Source: Devosia marina (GTDB taxonomy: Bacteria > Pseudomonadota > Alphaproteobacteria > Rhizobiales > Devosiaceae). From it: DNA of 64,000 nucleotides. The DNA lies in NCBI RefSeq assembly GCF_009758415.1, contig NZ_WQRF01000004.1, forward strand, positions 1 to 64,000, given 5' to 3'. Shown one piece after another: positions 7,900 to 16,657 of the stretch. The number at the start of each line of letters is the position of its first letter. Position 1 is the stretch's first letter. Both the position numbers and the translations under genes were made by a program. The notes beneath the pieces are model-generated. The model searched no databases, was not told where the DNA came from, and worked only from the letters and a program-made list of their open reading frames with translations.

Positions 7900-9099
7900 T
7901 CAGCTCGCCGCCGCCGTGGACGCGGTTTCGGCCTCAATGGCGTCGAAAGCTGCGCCAATCCGGCCCATGGCGTCCTCAATATCGGCCTCGGTGACGATGA
8001 GCGGCGGCAAGAGACGCAGCACATTGTCGCCGGCGCCAATGGCCAGGAGCTGATGATCATCACGCAGGCGCGCTACGAAATCGCGGACCGGCGGGGCGAT
8101 CTTGATGCCGGCGAGCAAGCCCTTGCCGCGCAACTCAAGCACGTAATCGGGATATTTCTGCGCGAGCTGCTGCAGATGCCAGGCCAGGCGCTGGCCCATC
8201 TGCGCAACGTGATCCATGAAACCGGGCGCCTGAATGCGATCAAGCACGGCGTTACCCATGGCGCAGCCCAGCGGATTGCCGCCATAGGTGGAGCCATGTG
8301 TGCCTGGGACCATGGAAGCCGAAGCCGCCTCGGTGGCAAGGCACGCGCCCAACGGGAAACCGCCTCCAATGGCCTTGGCCACAGCCACGATGTCAGGCGT
8401 GATACCAGCCCATTCGAAAGCGAAGAAGCGGCCGGTCCGGCCGAAACCGCACTGCACTTCATCAAGGATCAGCAGCAGGCCGTTGTCGTCACAGATCTGG
8501 CGCAAGCCCTGAAGGAACTCGCTGCTCATGGCGGTGACGCCGCCTTCTCCTTGCACCGGCTCGATCAGAATGGCGCAGGTCTGCGGGCCAACCAGCGCCT
8601 TGACGGCATCGAGATCGCCGGGGGCTGCATGTTTGAAGCCGGGCATTGGCGGGCCGAAGCCTTCGAGATAGCTGGGATTGCCTCCGGCAGCGATGGTGCC
8701 CAGGGTCCGGCCATGGAAGGAGCCGGTAAAGGCAATCACTTCATAACGGTCCGGCTCGCCCTTGGAATAGAAATAGTGCCGGGCCGTTTTGATGGCGCAT
8801 TCGAGCGCCTCGGCGCCAGAATTGGTGAAAAAGACCTTGTCGGCAAATGTGCTGTCGACCAGCCTCTGACCCAGCCGCTCCTGCTCGGGAATGGTGAATA
8901 CATTGGAGGTATGCCAGACCTTGTCGGCCGCGGTTTTGAGTGCGGCGACCAGATGCGGATCGCCATGACCAAGTGCATTGACGGCGATGCCGGAATGGAA
9001 GTCGAGAAACTCGCGTCCGTGCTGATCATACAGGCGCATGCCCTCGCCCCGCTCAAAGGCGAGATCGGACCGGGCATAGGTGCCGTAGAGCGCAGACAT
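7900..9099 (-). CDS. argD: acetylornithine aminotransferase
   Basis: PLP-dependent class-III aminotransferase (399 aa) that makes N-acetylornithine in arginine biosynthesis and may also serve lysine biosynthesis. The core contains NSGAEALECAIKTAR, GSFHGRTLG and LILDEVQCGFGRTG; the PLP-lysine stretch VAKAIGGGFPLGA follows. The ATG at 9099 gives the typical start MSALYGTYARSDLAFERG with an AAGGGAAA ribosome site; a 22-residue extension upstream is not family-like. First gene of the argD-argF-hslO group, divergent from gcrA. Confidence 0.93.
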   Translation of the reverse strand: MSALYGTYARSDLAFERGEGMRLYDQHGREFLDFHSGIAVNALGHGDPHLVAALKTAADKVWHTSNVFTIPEQERLGQRLVDSTFADKVFFTNSGAEALECAIKTARHYFYSKGEPDRYEVIAFTGSFHGRTLGTIAAGGNPSYLEGFGPPMPGFKHAAPGDLDAVKALVGPQTCAILIEPVQGEGGVTAMSSEFLQGLRQICDDNGLLLILDEVQCGFGRTGRFFAFEWAGITPDIVAVAKAIGGGFPLGACLATEAASASMVPGTHGSTYGGNPLGCAMGNAVLDRIQAPGFMDHVAQMGQRLAWHLQQLAQKYPDYVLELRGKGLLAGIKIAPPVRDFVARLRDDHQLLAIGAGDNVLRLLPPLIVTEADIEDAMGRIGAAFDAIEAETASTAAAS

Positions 9100-9255
9100 G
9101 ATGAATTTCCCTTTTCGCTGAAGACCGGCTGGCGACAAGCGTGGCAAAGCTGCCACACAAACCAAAAACGCGCCCTCTCGGCCGCGCGTCTGGGCCCGAG
9201 AATTAGGCGAAACGGGGCCACAAAGTCAATCTGCAACCCGCCAAGTGCCTGATTT

Positions 9256-9453
9256 GACTCAAGGATCGTTAGGGCAATTTTAACCAATGAATAAACGGGG
9301 AAAATCGGGGCCGACTCTTGATCCTGATTCCGCCGATGGCGTAATCTCCATGGCGTTGGGGACACGATATCTCGTGTGGCGGACCCGCTCAACATACGAG
9401 CTGTAGAGTCGATATGGCAGCCAGTGCCACTCTGGCCGCACAATGAAGGATTC
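9256..9453. promoter_or_regulatory. cluster of five GANTC (CcrM) sites in the argD-gcrA intergenic region
   Basis: Five GANTC sites lie in 198 bp: GACTC at 9256 and 9313, GATTC at 9326, GAGTC at 9406, and GATTC at 9449. By chance fewer than one is expected. GANTC is methylated by CcrM in most alphaproteobacteria, and GcrA works with CcrM-methylated promoters. The whole argD-gcrA gap (9100-9484) holds no other gene. Confidence 0.6.
9269..9285. promoter_or_regulatory. candidate CtrA-binding site upstream of gcrA
   Basis: TTAG-N7-TTAACC fits the CtrA box TTAA-N7-TTAAC with one mismatch. CtrA represses gcrA in Caulobacter, and the site lies 200 bp before the gcrA start and 170 bp before argD. 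Supported by motif and context only. Confidence 0.4.
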
Positions 9454-9484
9454 TGTTTTGACAATGGTTTCAGGAGCGCAACCG

Positions 9485-10024
9485 ATGGGCTGGACGGACG
9501 AGCGCGTCGAACTTTTGAAAAAGCTTTGGATGGAAGGGCTCAGTGCCAGCCAGATTGCGGCTGAACTGGGCGAAGGGGTTACCCGCAATGCCGTGATCGG
9601 CAAGGTCCATCGTCTCAAGCTTTCGGCCCGGGCCAAGCCCACCAATACCGCACCGCGTTCGCGTCCGGCAGCACGCCCCTCGGCGCCGCGCCGACCCTCG
9701 ACCAGTTCGTCGAGCACCAGCACGATGAGCTCCAAGCCGCGCGTGTCGATGTCCCGTCCGCAGGTCATGGGTGCTACGGCGCTGGCCGCCAGCCCGGAAA
9801 TGGACACAGAGGTCTATGTGGCACCAGCCGCCGCGGAACTCTTCATTCCCGAGGACAAGCGCATCAATTTGTTGCAGTTGAGCGAGAGCACCTGCAAATG
9901 GCCGATCGGCGATCCGCTGACCAAGGATTTCTACTTTTGCGGTCAGCACAGCCTGGAGACGGGTCCTTATTGCGAGTTCCATTCGCGCCGGGCCTATCAC
10001 CAGCTCGACAAGAAAAAGCGCTGA
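9485..10024 (+). CDS. gcrA: GcrA cell-cycle regulator
   Basis: GcrA (179 aa) binds sigma-70 RNA polymerase and CcrM-methylated promoters to drive the alphaproteobacterial cell cycle. The N-terminal helix-turn-helix begins MGWTDERVELLKKLW and includes AELGEGVTRNAVIGKVHRL. A low-complexity Ser/Pro/Arg linker spans about 60-115, and the conserved C-terminal SIDR-like segment has STCKWPIGDP and YFCGQ. The ATG at 9485 has AGGAG eight bases upstream (9472-9476); a frame from 9443 adds 14 residues not typical of GcrA. Its upstream region is dense in GANTC sites. A strong hairpin terminator follows. Confidence 0.95.
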   Translation: MGWTDERVELLKKLWMEGLSASQIAAELGEGVTRNAVIGKVHRLKLSARAKPTNTAPRSRPAARPSAPRRPSTSSSSTSTMSSKPRVSMSRPQVMGATALAASPEMDTEVYVAPAAAELFIPEDKRINLLQLSESTCKWPIGDPLTKDFYFCGQHSLETGPYCEFHSRRAYHQLDKKKR

Positions 10025-10046
10025 GGCGCTAACAGGCCTGCACAAG

Positions 10047-10072
10047 AAGGCGCCGCGGGGCGCCTCTTTTGT
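10047..10072 (+). terminator. rho-independent terminator of gcrA
   Basis: GGCGCC-GCGG-GGCGCC (10049-10064) is followed by TCTTTTGTG, 25 bases after the gcrA stop. It lies between gcrA and the convergent kinase gene. Confidence 0.75.
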
Positions 10073-10175
10073 GTGCCACTGAAGACGGACATTGCCGGTT
10101 CACCGCTGAATTCTCACTGCCATAACCTAGCATCTGTCCACACCTGCGGGGACAAGAAGGGCCGAGCAGTTGGTA

Positions 10176-11468
10176 TCAGGGCAGCAGAACCTCGACGCGC
10201 AGACCCTCGCCGGGCTTGGAGCGGATGCTCATCTGGCCGCGATGACGCTGGATGATGTGCTTGACGATGGCCAGGCCCAGTCCTGTACCCTTCTTTTTCC
10301 GGCTCGCTTCGGCATCGATGCGGTAGAAGCGCTCTGTCATGCGCGGCACGTGTTCAGGCTCAACGCCGGGACCATGGTCAGTGACGCTGACCATATGCTT
10401 AAGGCCTGAGCGGTCAATATCGATCAGCTCGACTTCGACCGTCTTGCCGTCGGCGCCATATTTGATCGCGTTGTCGATCAGGTTCTCGAACACTTCATAG
10501 AGCTGGCTGCGATCCCCGGATACGGTGACCGGCGCCTTGGGCATGGTCAGGATCACATCGATCTGGGCGGCCTTGGCCTGGGTCTGCAGGCCCTCGCGCA
10601 CTTCGCGCAACAAGGCTGTCAGATCCACGGAACCGGTGGGGCGCACATGCTGATGCATTTCAATGCGCGAAAGGCTGAGGAGATCATCGATCAGCCGGCT
10701 CATGCGCTCGGCCTGGCTGCGCATGATGCCAAGAAATTTTTCACGCGCCGCCGCGTCGCGCGCAGCGGGGCCGAGCAGGGTGTCGATAAAGCCGACCAAT
10801 GAGGCGAGCGGGGTGCGCATCTCGTGGCTGGCATTGGCGATGAAATCGGTACGCAGCGCGTCAACGCGCTTGAGTTCGGTCAGGCTCTGGAAAGTGACCA
10901 GCAATTGCCGGTTTTCATCGGCAAACCAATCCCGGTCCGGGCGGCGGATCGGCGCGACCACGACCCGGTCCCAGGTTTCCGAGGGCACAGTTTCATGCAG
11001 CTCGAAGCTGCGGGGCTCGCCGGTTCGCTGCGAGCCCTCGATGGCCGCAACCAGATCGGGATTGCGCATGACCAGCGTCATCACACGGCCCAGCTGCAGG
11101 CTGGGATATTGCCGGGCTGCTGCGCCATTGCGATGGAGGACCGCGCCACGGCCATCGAGCACCAGGCCGGGGTCGCCCAGGGCCTCAACAAAGGCGGGCA
11201 GCATGTCCTGCTCAATGACGGGCTGGACCGGCGCCGGAACCGGCACTTCCATGGTGCGCGTGACTGTGACAACCGGTTGGGGCAGCATGGCGACGAAACC
11301 GACAAGAACAAGATAGCCGATCAGAGCCAGATCGATGCGCAACCCGCCAAGGACCACAAACGCAATTACCAGACCCGCCGAACCGAGCAGCAACGGCACC
11401 TGTCCGGCAAGGCGCACCAACGCGTTGGCCGGCCTGCGTGTCAGATGTGTGGTTCTCAGATCGTCCAT
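10176..11468 (-). CDS. phoR: PhoR-like sensor histidine kinase
   Basis: A 430-residue membrane sensor kinase of the PhoR type. Two close hydrophobic segments at about 20-70 anchor it, and a PAS-like domain (about 95-190) follows. The HisKA domain has FIANASHEMRTPLASLVGF with the phosphorylated His near residue 215, and the ATPase domain has NLIDNAIKYG, DHGPGV and GTGLGLAIVKH. Architecture and sequence style match phosphate-sensing PhoR of Hyphomicrobiales, but no phoB, phoU or pst genes lie nearby, so the name rests on similarity. The start at 11468 lacks a clear Shine-Dalgarno; it is chosen because the frame further upstream is antisense to ppk2. An acidic phosphate-related neighbour (PPK2) is divergent. 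Confidence 0.78.
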   Translation of the reverse strand: MDDLRTTHLTRRPANALVRLAGQVPLLLGSAGLVIAFVVLGGLRIDLALIGYLVLVGFVAMLPQPVVTVTRTMEVPVPAPVQPVIEQDMLPAFVEALGDPGLVLDGRGAVLHRNGAAARQYPSLQLGRVMTLVMRNPDLVAAIEGSQRTGEPRSFELHETVPSETWDRVVVAPIRRPDRDWFADENRQLLVTFQSLTELKRVDALRTDFIANASHEMRTPLASLVGFIDTLLGPAARDAAAREKFLGIMRSQAERMSRLIDDLLSLSRIEMHQHVRPTGSVDLTALLREVREGLQTQAKAAQIDVILTMPKAPVTVSGDRSQLYEVFENLIDNAIKYGADGKTVEVELIDIDRSGLKHMVSVTDHGPGVEPEHVPRMTERFYRIDAEASRKKKGTGLGLAIVKHIIQRHRGQMSIRSKPGEGLRVEVLLP

Positions 11469-11555
11469 GTCGGGAGGTCGAATCAATGCAATGGGCCCGC
11501 CTCTTGCGCGGGAAGCGGGTTCATAGCACGGTCTATGTGACAACGGAGAGACAGC

Positions 11556-12410
11556 GTGACCGATCCCATCGACGGCTTTGATATCAACGACCCGGACCTG
11601 CCCAAATCCATCAAGAAGGCGGCGTTCGGATCGGGTGCCTATCCGCATGAGGATAAGCTCGACAAGGATGATTATGGCACGCAGTTCTACAAGCTGCAAA
11701 AGCAGTTGGTGCTGCATCAGGCGCATATGGCCAAGGCCGGCACGCGCACGATCATTGTCTTCGAAGGCCGGGACGCCGCTGGCAAGGGCGGCACGATCAA
11801 GCGGTTCCTGGAAAACCTCAATCCGCGCTACAACATCATCGCGGCCCTGCCCAAGCCCAATGACCGGGAGCGCACGCAATGGTATTTCCAGCGCTATGTC
11901 GACTGGCTGCCGGCGGCCGGGGAAATGGTGCTGTTCGACCGCTCCTGGTACAATCGGGCGGTGGTCGAACCGGTAATGGGGTTCTGTACGCCGGAGGAAA
12001 CGACGCGCTTTCTCGAAGAGGCGCCGGACTTCGAAAAGCAGCTGACCCGGGACGGGATAAAGATCTTCAAGCTGTGGCTCTCCATTGGCCGGGAAATGCA
12101 GTTGAAGCGTTTCCATGACCGGGCGCATGACCCGCTCAAGACCTGGAAGCTCTCACCGGTCGATCTTAAGGCGCTGACGAAGTGGGAGGATTACTCGGTA
12201 GCCCGGGACAGGATGTTGCGCGAAACCGACAGCGCGCATGCGCCATGGACGGTGATCCGGGGCAATGACAAGAAGCGCCTACGCCTGAATGCCATCCGCA
12301 CCGTGCTGCATGGGCTGGACTATGAGGGCAAGGACGAAAAGGAAATTGGCGAAATCGACCGCAAGCTGGTGCTGAGCGCCGAGGACTTTCTGGAGTTGAA
12401 GGGGGAATAG
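11556..12410 (+). CDS. ppk2: polyphosphate kinase 2
   Basis: PPK2 (284 aa) transfers phosphate between polyphosphate and nucleoside diphosphates. Walker A GRDAAGKGGT lies at about residues 72-81 and Walker B with the lid FDRSWYNRA at about 129-137. Other family blocks are LNPRY, KFWLSI-like KLWLSIGREMQ, and KWEDYS near the C-terminus. The start is GTG at 11556, with CGGAGAG six bases upstream. It is divergent from the phoR-like kinase with an 87-bp gap, which would suit shared phosphate control, though no Pho box is evident to me. Confidence 0.92.
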   Translation: MTDPIDGFDINDPDLPKSIKKAAFGSGAYPHEDKLDKDDYGTQFYKLQKQLVLHQAHMAKAGTRTIIVFEGRDAAGKGGTIKRFLENLNPRYNIIAALPKPNDRERTQWYFQRYVDWLPAAGEMVLFDRSWYNRAVVEPVMGFCTPEETTRFLEEAPDFEKQLTRDGIKIFKLWLSIGREMQLKRFHDRAHDPLKTWKLSPVDLKALTKWEDYSVARDRMLRETDSAHAPWTVIRGNDKKRLRLNAIRTVLHGLDYEGKDEKEIGEIDRKLVLSAEDFLELKGE

Positions 12411-12420
12411 GAAGCCCTCA

Positions 12421-12490
12421 CCCCCACCAAGCTCTGCTACGGCCCTGCCGGCCGAGCGGCGCTACCTCCCCCTTTTTAGGGGGAGGTGAG
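12421..12490. repeat. composite palindromic repeat (copy A) with terminator-like stem
   Basis: Begins with GCTCTGCTACGGCCCTG, then GCCGGCCGAGCGGCGCTACC, and ends in the stem ACCTCCCCCT-TTTT-AGGGGGAGGT (12464-12487). The same arrangement recurs at 40721-40803. It sits between convergent ppk2 and the M29 peptidase gene and could end both transcripts. Confidence 0.65.
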
Positions 12491-12504
12491 ATCTTGGGGC
12501 GCAA

Positions 12505-13755
12505 TCAGAACGCCCATTCGCCCTTGCGCATGACGGGCTCGGTCGTGCCGTCGGCGTGGACGCCGTCGATATCGACCTTATCGGAGCCGATCATCCAGTC
12601 GATGTGGATCAGCGACCTGTTGCCGCCCTGGGCGAAGATCTGGTCCGAGGTCAAATCCTTACCGCCTTCGAAGCAATCGGCATAGCACTGGCCCATGGCG
12701 ATATGGCAGCTCGCGTTCTCGTCGTAGAGCGTGTTGTAGAACAGGATCCCGGAGGCCGAGATCGGCGATGAATGCGGCACCAAGGCCACTTCGCCAAGGC
12801 GCCGGGCGCCTTCATCGGTGTCGAGCACCTTGTTGAAGACGTTCTCGCCCTTGGTGGCCTTGAGCTCGACCATGCGGCCTTCTTCAAAGCGCGCCTGGAT
12901 GTTCTCGATCAGCGTGCCATTGAGCGAGAGCGGCTTGGTGGCCGACACCGTGCCCTCGACCCGCAGCCGGTGCGGGGTGGTAAAGACTTCCTCGGTAGGA
13001 ATATTGGGGTTGCAGGTGACCCCGTTCTTGGCTTCGGAGGCACCGCCCTTCCAGCGATGGCCATCGGCGAGACCGACGGTGAGGTCGGTGCCCGGACCGG
13101 TATATTTCAGCGCGGAGAACTTCTTGCCATTGAGCCAGGTCCAGCGGGCCTGAAGGTTAGCATTGTGCGCCTTCCAGGCGGCGATGGGATCATCCTGATC
13201 GACACGGGAGGCCTTGAAGATGGCGTCGGCCAATTTGGCAATGGCCACGTCCTCCGGGTCGTTGGGGAAGACCAGCTTGGCCCAGTTGGGCGTGGGGTAG
13301 GAAACGATGTTCCAGTTGATATCGAAGCCGGTGATCAGCTCCAGCGCCGGGCGATAGGCGGCGGAATTGGCGCGATTGGCGCGGGAGACCTTTTCGGGGT
13401 CTTCATTGGCCAGCATCATGGGGTTGTCGCCGGAGATGGCGAGGCGGGCCGCATTGTTCTTGTAGGCCTCGGCCATGCCGGCATAGAGCCAGCCGGCGGC
13501 GCGATCAAAGCTGGCATCCTTGGCATGGCGGAAGCGGTACAGGGTCGCTTCTTCGTCGGAATAAATGGTGGTCACCAGGCCCGCACCAGCCTTGTAGGCA
13601 TGTTCGGTGATGCGACGCACCAAGGGTGCGGCCGTCATCGGGGCAGTGATGATCAGGTCCTGGCCTTCGGCCAGTTGCAGGCCGACCTTGATGGCCACTT
13701 CGCCGAGCTTGTCGAGCTTGACCGGATCGATGGGGGAAGTACTGGAATTACTCAC
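12505..13755 (-). CDS. M29-family aminopeptidase
   Basis: Cytosolic metallo-aminopeptidase of family M29 (aminopeptidase T/S type, 416 aa) that trims N-terminal residues from peptides. The expected metal ligands are visible: Glu in RLRVEGTVSATKP, Glu in RRLGEVALVPHSSP, His in NASCHIAMG, and His and Asp in SLIHIDWMIGSDKV. I place the start at GTG 13755, which gives SNSSTSPIDPVKLDKLGEVA and has AAGAAGG about nine bases upstream. The frame stays open to 14292, but that extension is arginine-rich and runs through a hairpin-rich non-coding region, so I reject it. Confidence 0.88.
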   Translation of the reverse strand: MSNSSTSPIDPVKLDKLGEVAIKVGLQLAEGQDLIITAPMTAAPLVRRITEHAYKAGAGLVTTIYSDEEATLYRFRHAKDASFDRAAGWLYAGMAEAYKNNAARLAISGDNPMMLANEDPEKVSRANRANSAAYRPALELITGFDINWNIVSYPTPNWAKLVFPNDPEDVAIAKLADAIFKASRVDQDDPIAAWKAHNANLQARWTWLNGKKFSALKYTGPGTDLTVGLADGHRWKGGASEAKNGVTCNPNIPTEEVFTTPHRLRVEGTVSATKPLSLNGTLIENIQARFEEGRMVELKATKGENVFNKVLDTDEGARRLGEVALVPHSSPISASGILFYNTLYDENASCHIAMGQCYADCFEGGKDLTSDQIFAQGGNRSLIHIDWMIGSDKVDIDGVHADGTTEPVMRKGEWAF

Positions 13756-14585
13756 AGGGCTGATGCCTTCTTGCTCTTGAATCGATTGGCGCGAGCCTAT
13801 CGTTCCGCCGCGCGCCGCGCCACCCCGGGGACATCCCGGCGCAAAAAGACATGTCGAAGCCTCGCATGACGCGCGGCGCCTGCGATTGCTGCGGTCTGGG
13901 GCGAGCTTCGCCTCGGTGCCGGTCGTCCGGCGAAAATAGAAGGTGAGGAAAACCTCGCCCCAGACTCCGGAGGCTCGTCGACGGATTGAATGGCGGACTT
14001 GCGTCCTCGTCTCCGCCCATGTGGACTGCGTCGTCTTCGCCCTGCTGGCGACGTGGCAGTTGCCGAACCGGTGCAGCCGGAACGGCTCGACATGGAACCT
14101 GCGGAGTGAAACAGGTTCATTCAGTGGCCCGCCGGCGGAAGACGGGCGACCCCATCTCCATCCGGACCTCCGCACCGACCGTTCGTGGCGCCCGCGCAGC
14201 TTGTGCGGAGGTGGGGCCATTGTGCAGCAGGTTTCTTTGGCGGGCATAAGTCGCCCCTGTGACCTTGCTGCATCACCAAAGGCGTCGATCACATTTATGG
14301 CATTGGCAAGGGCGAACGGTTTGGCTACAAAACGTTCGCCGCTTCAATTTCGAACCTCAGGGAGGCGTTGCATGACAGCAGTGATGTACTCTCCCCTCGC
14401 GGGCAAGCGCCGAGCTTAGGTCCTTGTTCCCCGTGGTCCGCCCTTCCGGCCTGACCACTCGCGGTTTTTCCGTACTTCCCAGCAGTTGAGCCCGCCTTTA
14501 GGCGTCATTCGTCCAGGCCCAATCTGCGCTCTTTTTTCCCTTTTTTGAGGAACCGGACGCCGGAAAACGGCACCGGACACACCAA
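13756..14585. ncRNA. hairpin-rich intergenic region; candidate structured RNA or long leader, strand unknown
   Basis: No convincing gene lies in these 830 bp, but at least six separate inverted repeats do: 13894-13965 (12 bp, GTCTGGGGCGAG/CTCGCCCCAGAC, enclosing GCCGG-TCGT-CCGGC and a GAGG-TTTT-CCTC on the minus strand); 13992-14017 (6 bp); 14062-14086 (10 bp with a 2x2 mismatch); 14095-14118 (7 bp); 14166-14212 (10 bp, ACCTCCGCAC/GTGCGGAGGT); 14311-14340 (8 bp, GGCGAACG/CGTTCGCC). It could be the leader of the minus-strand aminopeptidase gene, of the plus-strand exporter gene, or an independent RNA. I do not recognise an Rfam family. The remaining 14341-14585 shows no feature. Confidence 0.5.
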
Positions 14586-16382
14586 ATGAGTCGCAAGAAG
14601 CTCGATTTCCGTGCCGACGCCTTTCGCAACGTGCTCGGCTTTACTTTCAAGCATTGGCAGGGTCAGCCCTGGCGCGTGGCTGTCATTGCCCTTCTGGTGC
14701 TGCTGGCCACCCTGGCCGAGGCCCTGAGCCCGCTTTTTGCCGGCCAGCTGGTCGACGCAATTGCCGGCGGAAACAATGACGCGCTGACAGCCGCGCTGAC
14801 CGCCTTCATCACCATGTCGGTGCTGTATCTGGCTTCGGTGGTGCTGCGCCAGTTCGTGTTCCTCAACATCATCACGCTGACGCTCAAGATGATGGGGGAA
14901 ATTGCTGCCAGCGCCTTTCACCGGGTACAGCGGTTTTCGACCGACTGGCACGCCAATGCCTTTGCCGGTTCGACCGTGCGCAAGATCACGCGCGGCATGT
15001 GGGCGCTCGACCTGCTGAACGATACCCTGCTGGTGGCGCTGCTGCCTTCGACCATCATGCTGGTCGGAGCAACGCTGATCCTGGGGTCTTATTGGCCCGT
15101 GATGGGCCTGTTGGTGGGCGTCGGCTCGGTGGTCTATATCGGGGTGACCGTGGCACTTTCGACCGGCTATGTGGCGCCAGCCGCCACGTTGGCCAATGCC
15201 TGGGACACCCGGATGGGTGGGGCACTGGCCGATGCGGTGAGCTGCAACAATGTGGTCAAGGCCTTTGGCGCCGAGACGCGCGAAGAACAGCGCCTGCATC
15301 AGGTGATCGGCAAATGGGACCATCGGACGCGCCGCACCTGGAAACGCGGCACGCTGGCCGGCGGTGTGCAAGGCGTCATGATGGCCAGCATGCAGACCGC
15401 CATTCTGGGGCTGGTGCTGTGGCTGTGGACGCAGGGCCAGGCAACGCCGGGCGACATCGCCTTCGTCCTGACCATGTTCTTCCTGCTTTCGGGTCATCTG
15501 CGCGATGTGGGCATGCATATCCGCAACCTGCAGCGCTCGGTGAACGATATGGAAGAACTGGTGGCGCTCTATGCCCATCCGCTGGGGATCGATGACAAGG
15601 CCGGGGCCACGCCGATTGCCATTGGCGAAGGCGGGATCAAGTTCGACCGCGTTACTTTCCAGTATGGCGCGCATCCGACCCCGCTTTATCGCGACTTCTC
15701 GGTCGAGATAAAGCCAGGCGAGCGGGTCGGGCTGGTGGGACATTCCGGCTCGGGCAAAACGACCTTCGTCAAGCTGATCCAGCGGCTCTATGACGTCAAT
15801 GACGGGGCGATCACCATTGATGGCCAGAATATTGCCGAGGTGCAGCAAAGCTCGTTGCGCGGCCAGCTCGCCATTGTGCAGCAGGAGCCGATCCTGTTTC
15901 ACCGGACGCTGGCGGAGAATATCTCCTATGGCCGGCCGGGCGCCAGTCGGAGCGAGATCATCGCGGCGGCCAAACAGGCCAATGCGCATGACTTCATCAT
16001 GGGGTTGCCCAAGGCCTATGAAACTTTGGTGGGTGAGCGCGGCGTGAAACTGTCGGGTGGCGAGCGGCAGCGCGTTGCCATTGCCAGGGCGTTCCTGGCC
16101 GATGCACCGATCCTGATCCTGGACGAGGCGACCTCAAGTCTCGACAGCGAGAGCGAGGTGATGATCCAGCAGGCCATGGAACGGCTGATGGAAGGCCGCA
16201 CCACGCTGGTGATTGCACACCGTCTGTCCACGGTTCGGGCGCTCGACAGGTTGCTCGTCTTCGACAAGGGCAAAATTGTCGAGGAGGGCAATCACGAACA
16301 GCTCATCCGGCTCAATGGCGGCATCTACCGCCGGCTGTTCGAGCGGCAGGCGCTGGAGCTAACCAAAGGTCTGGTCGCGTAG
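14586..16382 (+). CDS. ABC transporter, fused permease and ATP-binding protein (exporter type)
   Basis: A 598-residue half-transporter of the exporter class. Six membrane helices occupy about residues 30-310 (first segment VAVIALLVLLATLAEALS). The ATPase domain has Walker A GHSGSGKTT at about 387, the Q-loop VQQEP, signature LSGGERQRVAIARAFL and Walker B ILILDEATSSLD with intact catalytic Glu, so it can work as a homodimer. The substrate is unknown. It stands alone after the hairpin-rich region, and a strong stem-loop follows its stop. Confidence 0.9.
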   Translation: MSRKKLDFRADAFRNVLGFTFKHWQGQPWRVAVIALLVLLATLAEALSPLFAGQLVDAIAGGNNDALTAALTAFITMSVLYLASVVLRQFVFLNIITLTLKMMGEIAASAFHRVQRFSTDWHANAFAGSTVRKITRGMWALDLLNDTLLVALLPSTIMLVGATLILGSYWPVMGLLVGVGSVVYIGVTVALSTGYVAPAATLANAWDTRMGGALADAVSCNNVVKAFGAETREEQRLHQVIGKWDHRTRRTWKRGTLAGGVQGVMMASMQTAILGLVLWLWTQGQATPGDIAFVLTMFFLLSGHLRDVGMHIRNLQRSVNDMEELVALYAHPLGIDDKAGATPIAIGEGGIKFDRVTFQYGAHPTPLYRDFSVEIKPGERVGLVGHSGSGKTTFVKLIQRLYDVNDGAITIDGQNIAEVQQSSLRGQLAIVQQEPILFHRTLAENISYGRPGASRSEIIAAAKQANAHDFIMGLPKAYETLVGERGVKLSGGERQRVAIARAFLADAPILILDEATSSLDSESEVMIQQAMERLMEGRTTLVIAHRLSTVRALDRLLVFDKGKIVEEGNHEQLIRLNGGIYRRLFERQALELTKGLVA

Positions 16383-16389
16383 GCAAAAG

Positions 16390-16415
16390 AAGGGGCGCCA
16401 CGGCGCCCCTTTCTC
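16390..16415. terminator. bidirectional rho-independent terminator
   Basis: AGGGGCGCC (16391-16399) pairs with GGCGCCCCT (16402-16410), flanked by an A-run before and TTTCT after, so it can act on both strands. It ends the exporter gene (+) and overlaps the end of the convergent small membrane gene (-). Confidence 0.75.
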
Positions 16416-16596
16416 AATCCGGCGGGTTCTTGTCCTGCTCTTCGTAGCCGCGCCTGGTTTCCACCTCGGTGGTGATCTTTTCGGACAGGGTACGATCTCG
16501 ATTGCGGCGCATGCCATAGGCCATGGCGCCACCAAGCACGATGACGCCAACAGTCAAGACAACGAGCCATAGGGCGGGTCCGGTGACGAAATCCAT
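16414..16596 (-). CDS. small single-pass membrane protein
   Basis: A 60-residue protein with one membrane helix (about 8-28: ALWLVVLTVGVIVLGGAMAYGM) followed by a charged cytosolic tail rich in Arg, Glu and Asp. AAGGAGAG lies seven bases upstream of the ATG, so translation is credible. No named family is recognised; such proteins often accompany respiratory or envelope functions, but nothing here tells which. It ends inside the bidirectional terminator. Confidence 0.7.
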   Translation of the reverse strand: MDFVTGPALWLVVLTVGVIVLGGAMAYGMRRNRDRTLSEKITTEVETRRGYEEQDKNPPD

Positions 16597-16657
16597 GAGG
16601 TCTCTCCTTTAGAAAGACCAACGCAAGGCATTCGGATGCGTTGCACCCTGCCGAGGG

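Noticed and set aside
10176..12128. A 650-residue histidine kinase
   Set aside because: The first 220 residues are antisense to ppk2. The kinase itself begins near 11468.
13756..14292. An N-terminal extension of the M29 peptidase, or a separate Arg-rich protein, in 13756-14292 (-)
   Set aside because: The frame is open but Arg/Ser-rich and low in hydrophobic residues, and crosses several perfect hairpins. The peptidase begins properly at a GTG with a ribosome site.
13890..14345. tmRNA, RNase P RNA, SRP RNA or 6S RNA
   Set aside because: I could not find a tRNA-like T-arm, a tag frame, the RNase P conserved core, or the SRP loop sequence. The region is left as an unassigned structured RNA candidate.
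14505..15989. A long minus-strand frame opposite the ABC exporter
   Set aside because: It lies fully antisense to a protein with all ABC motifs; its product is His/Gln/Arg-rich with no family features. Long antisense frames are common in GC-rich DNA.
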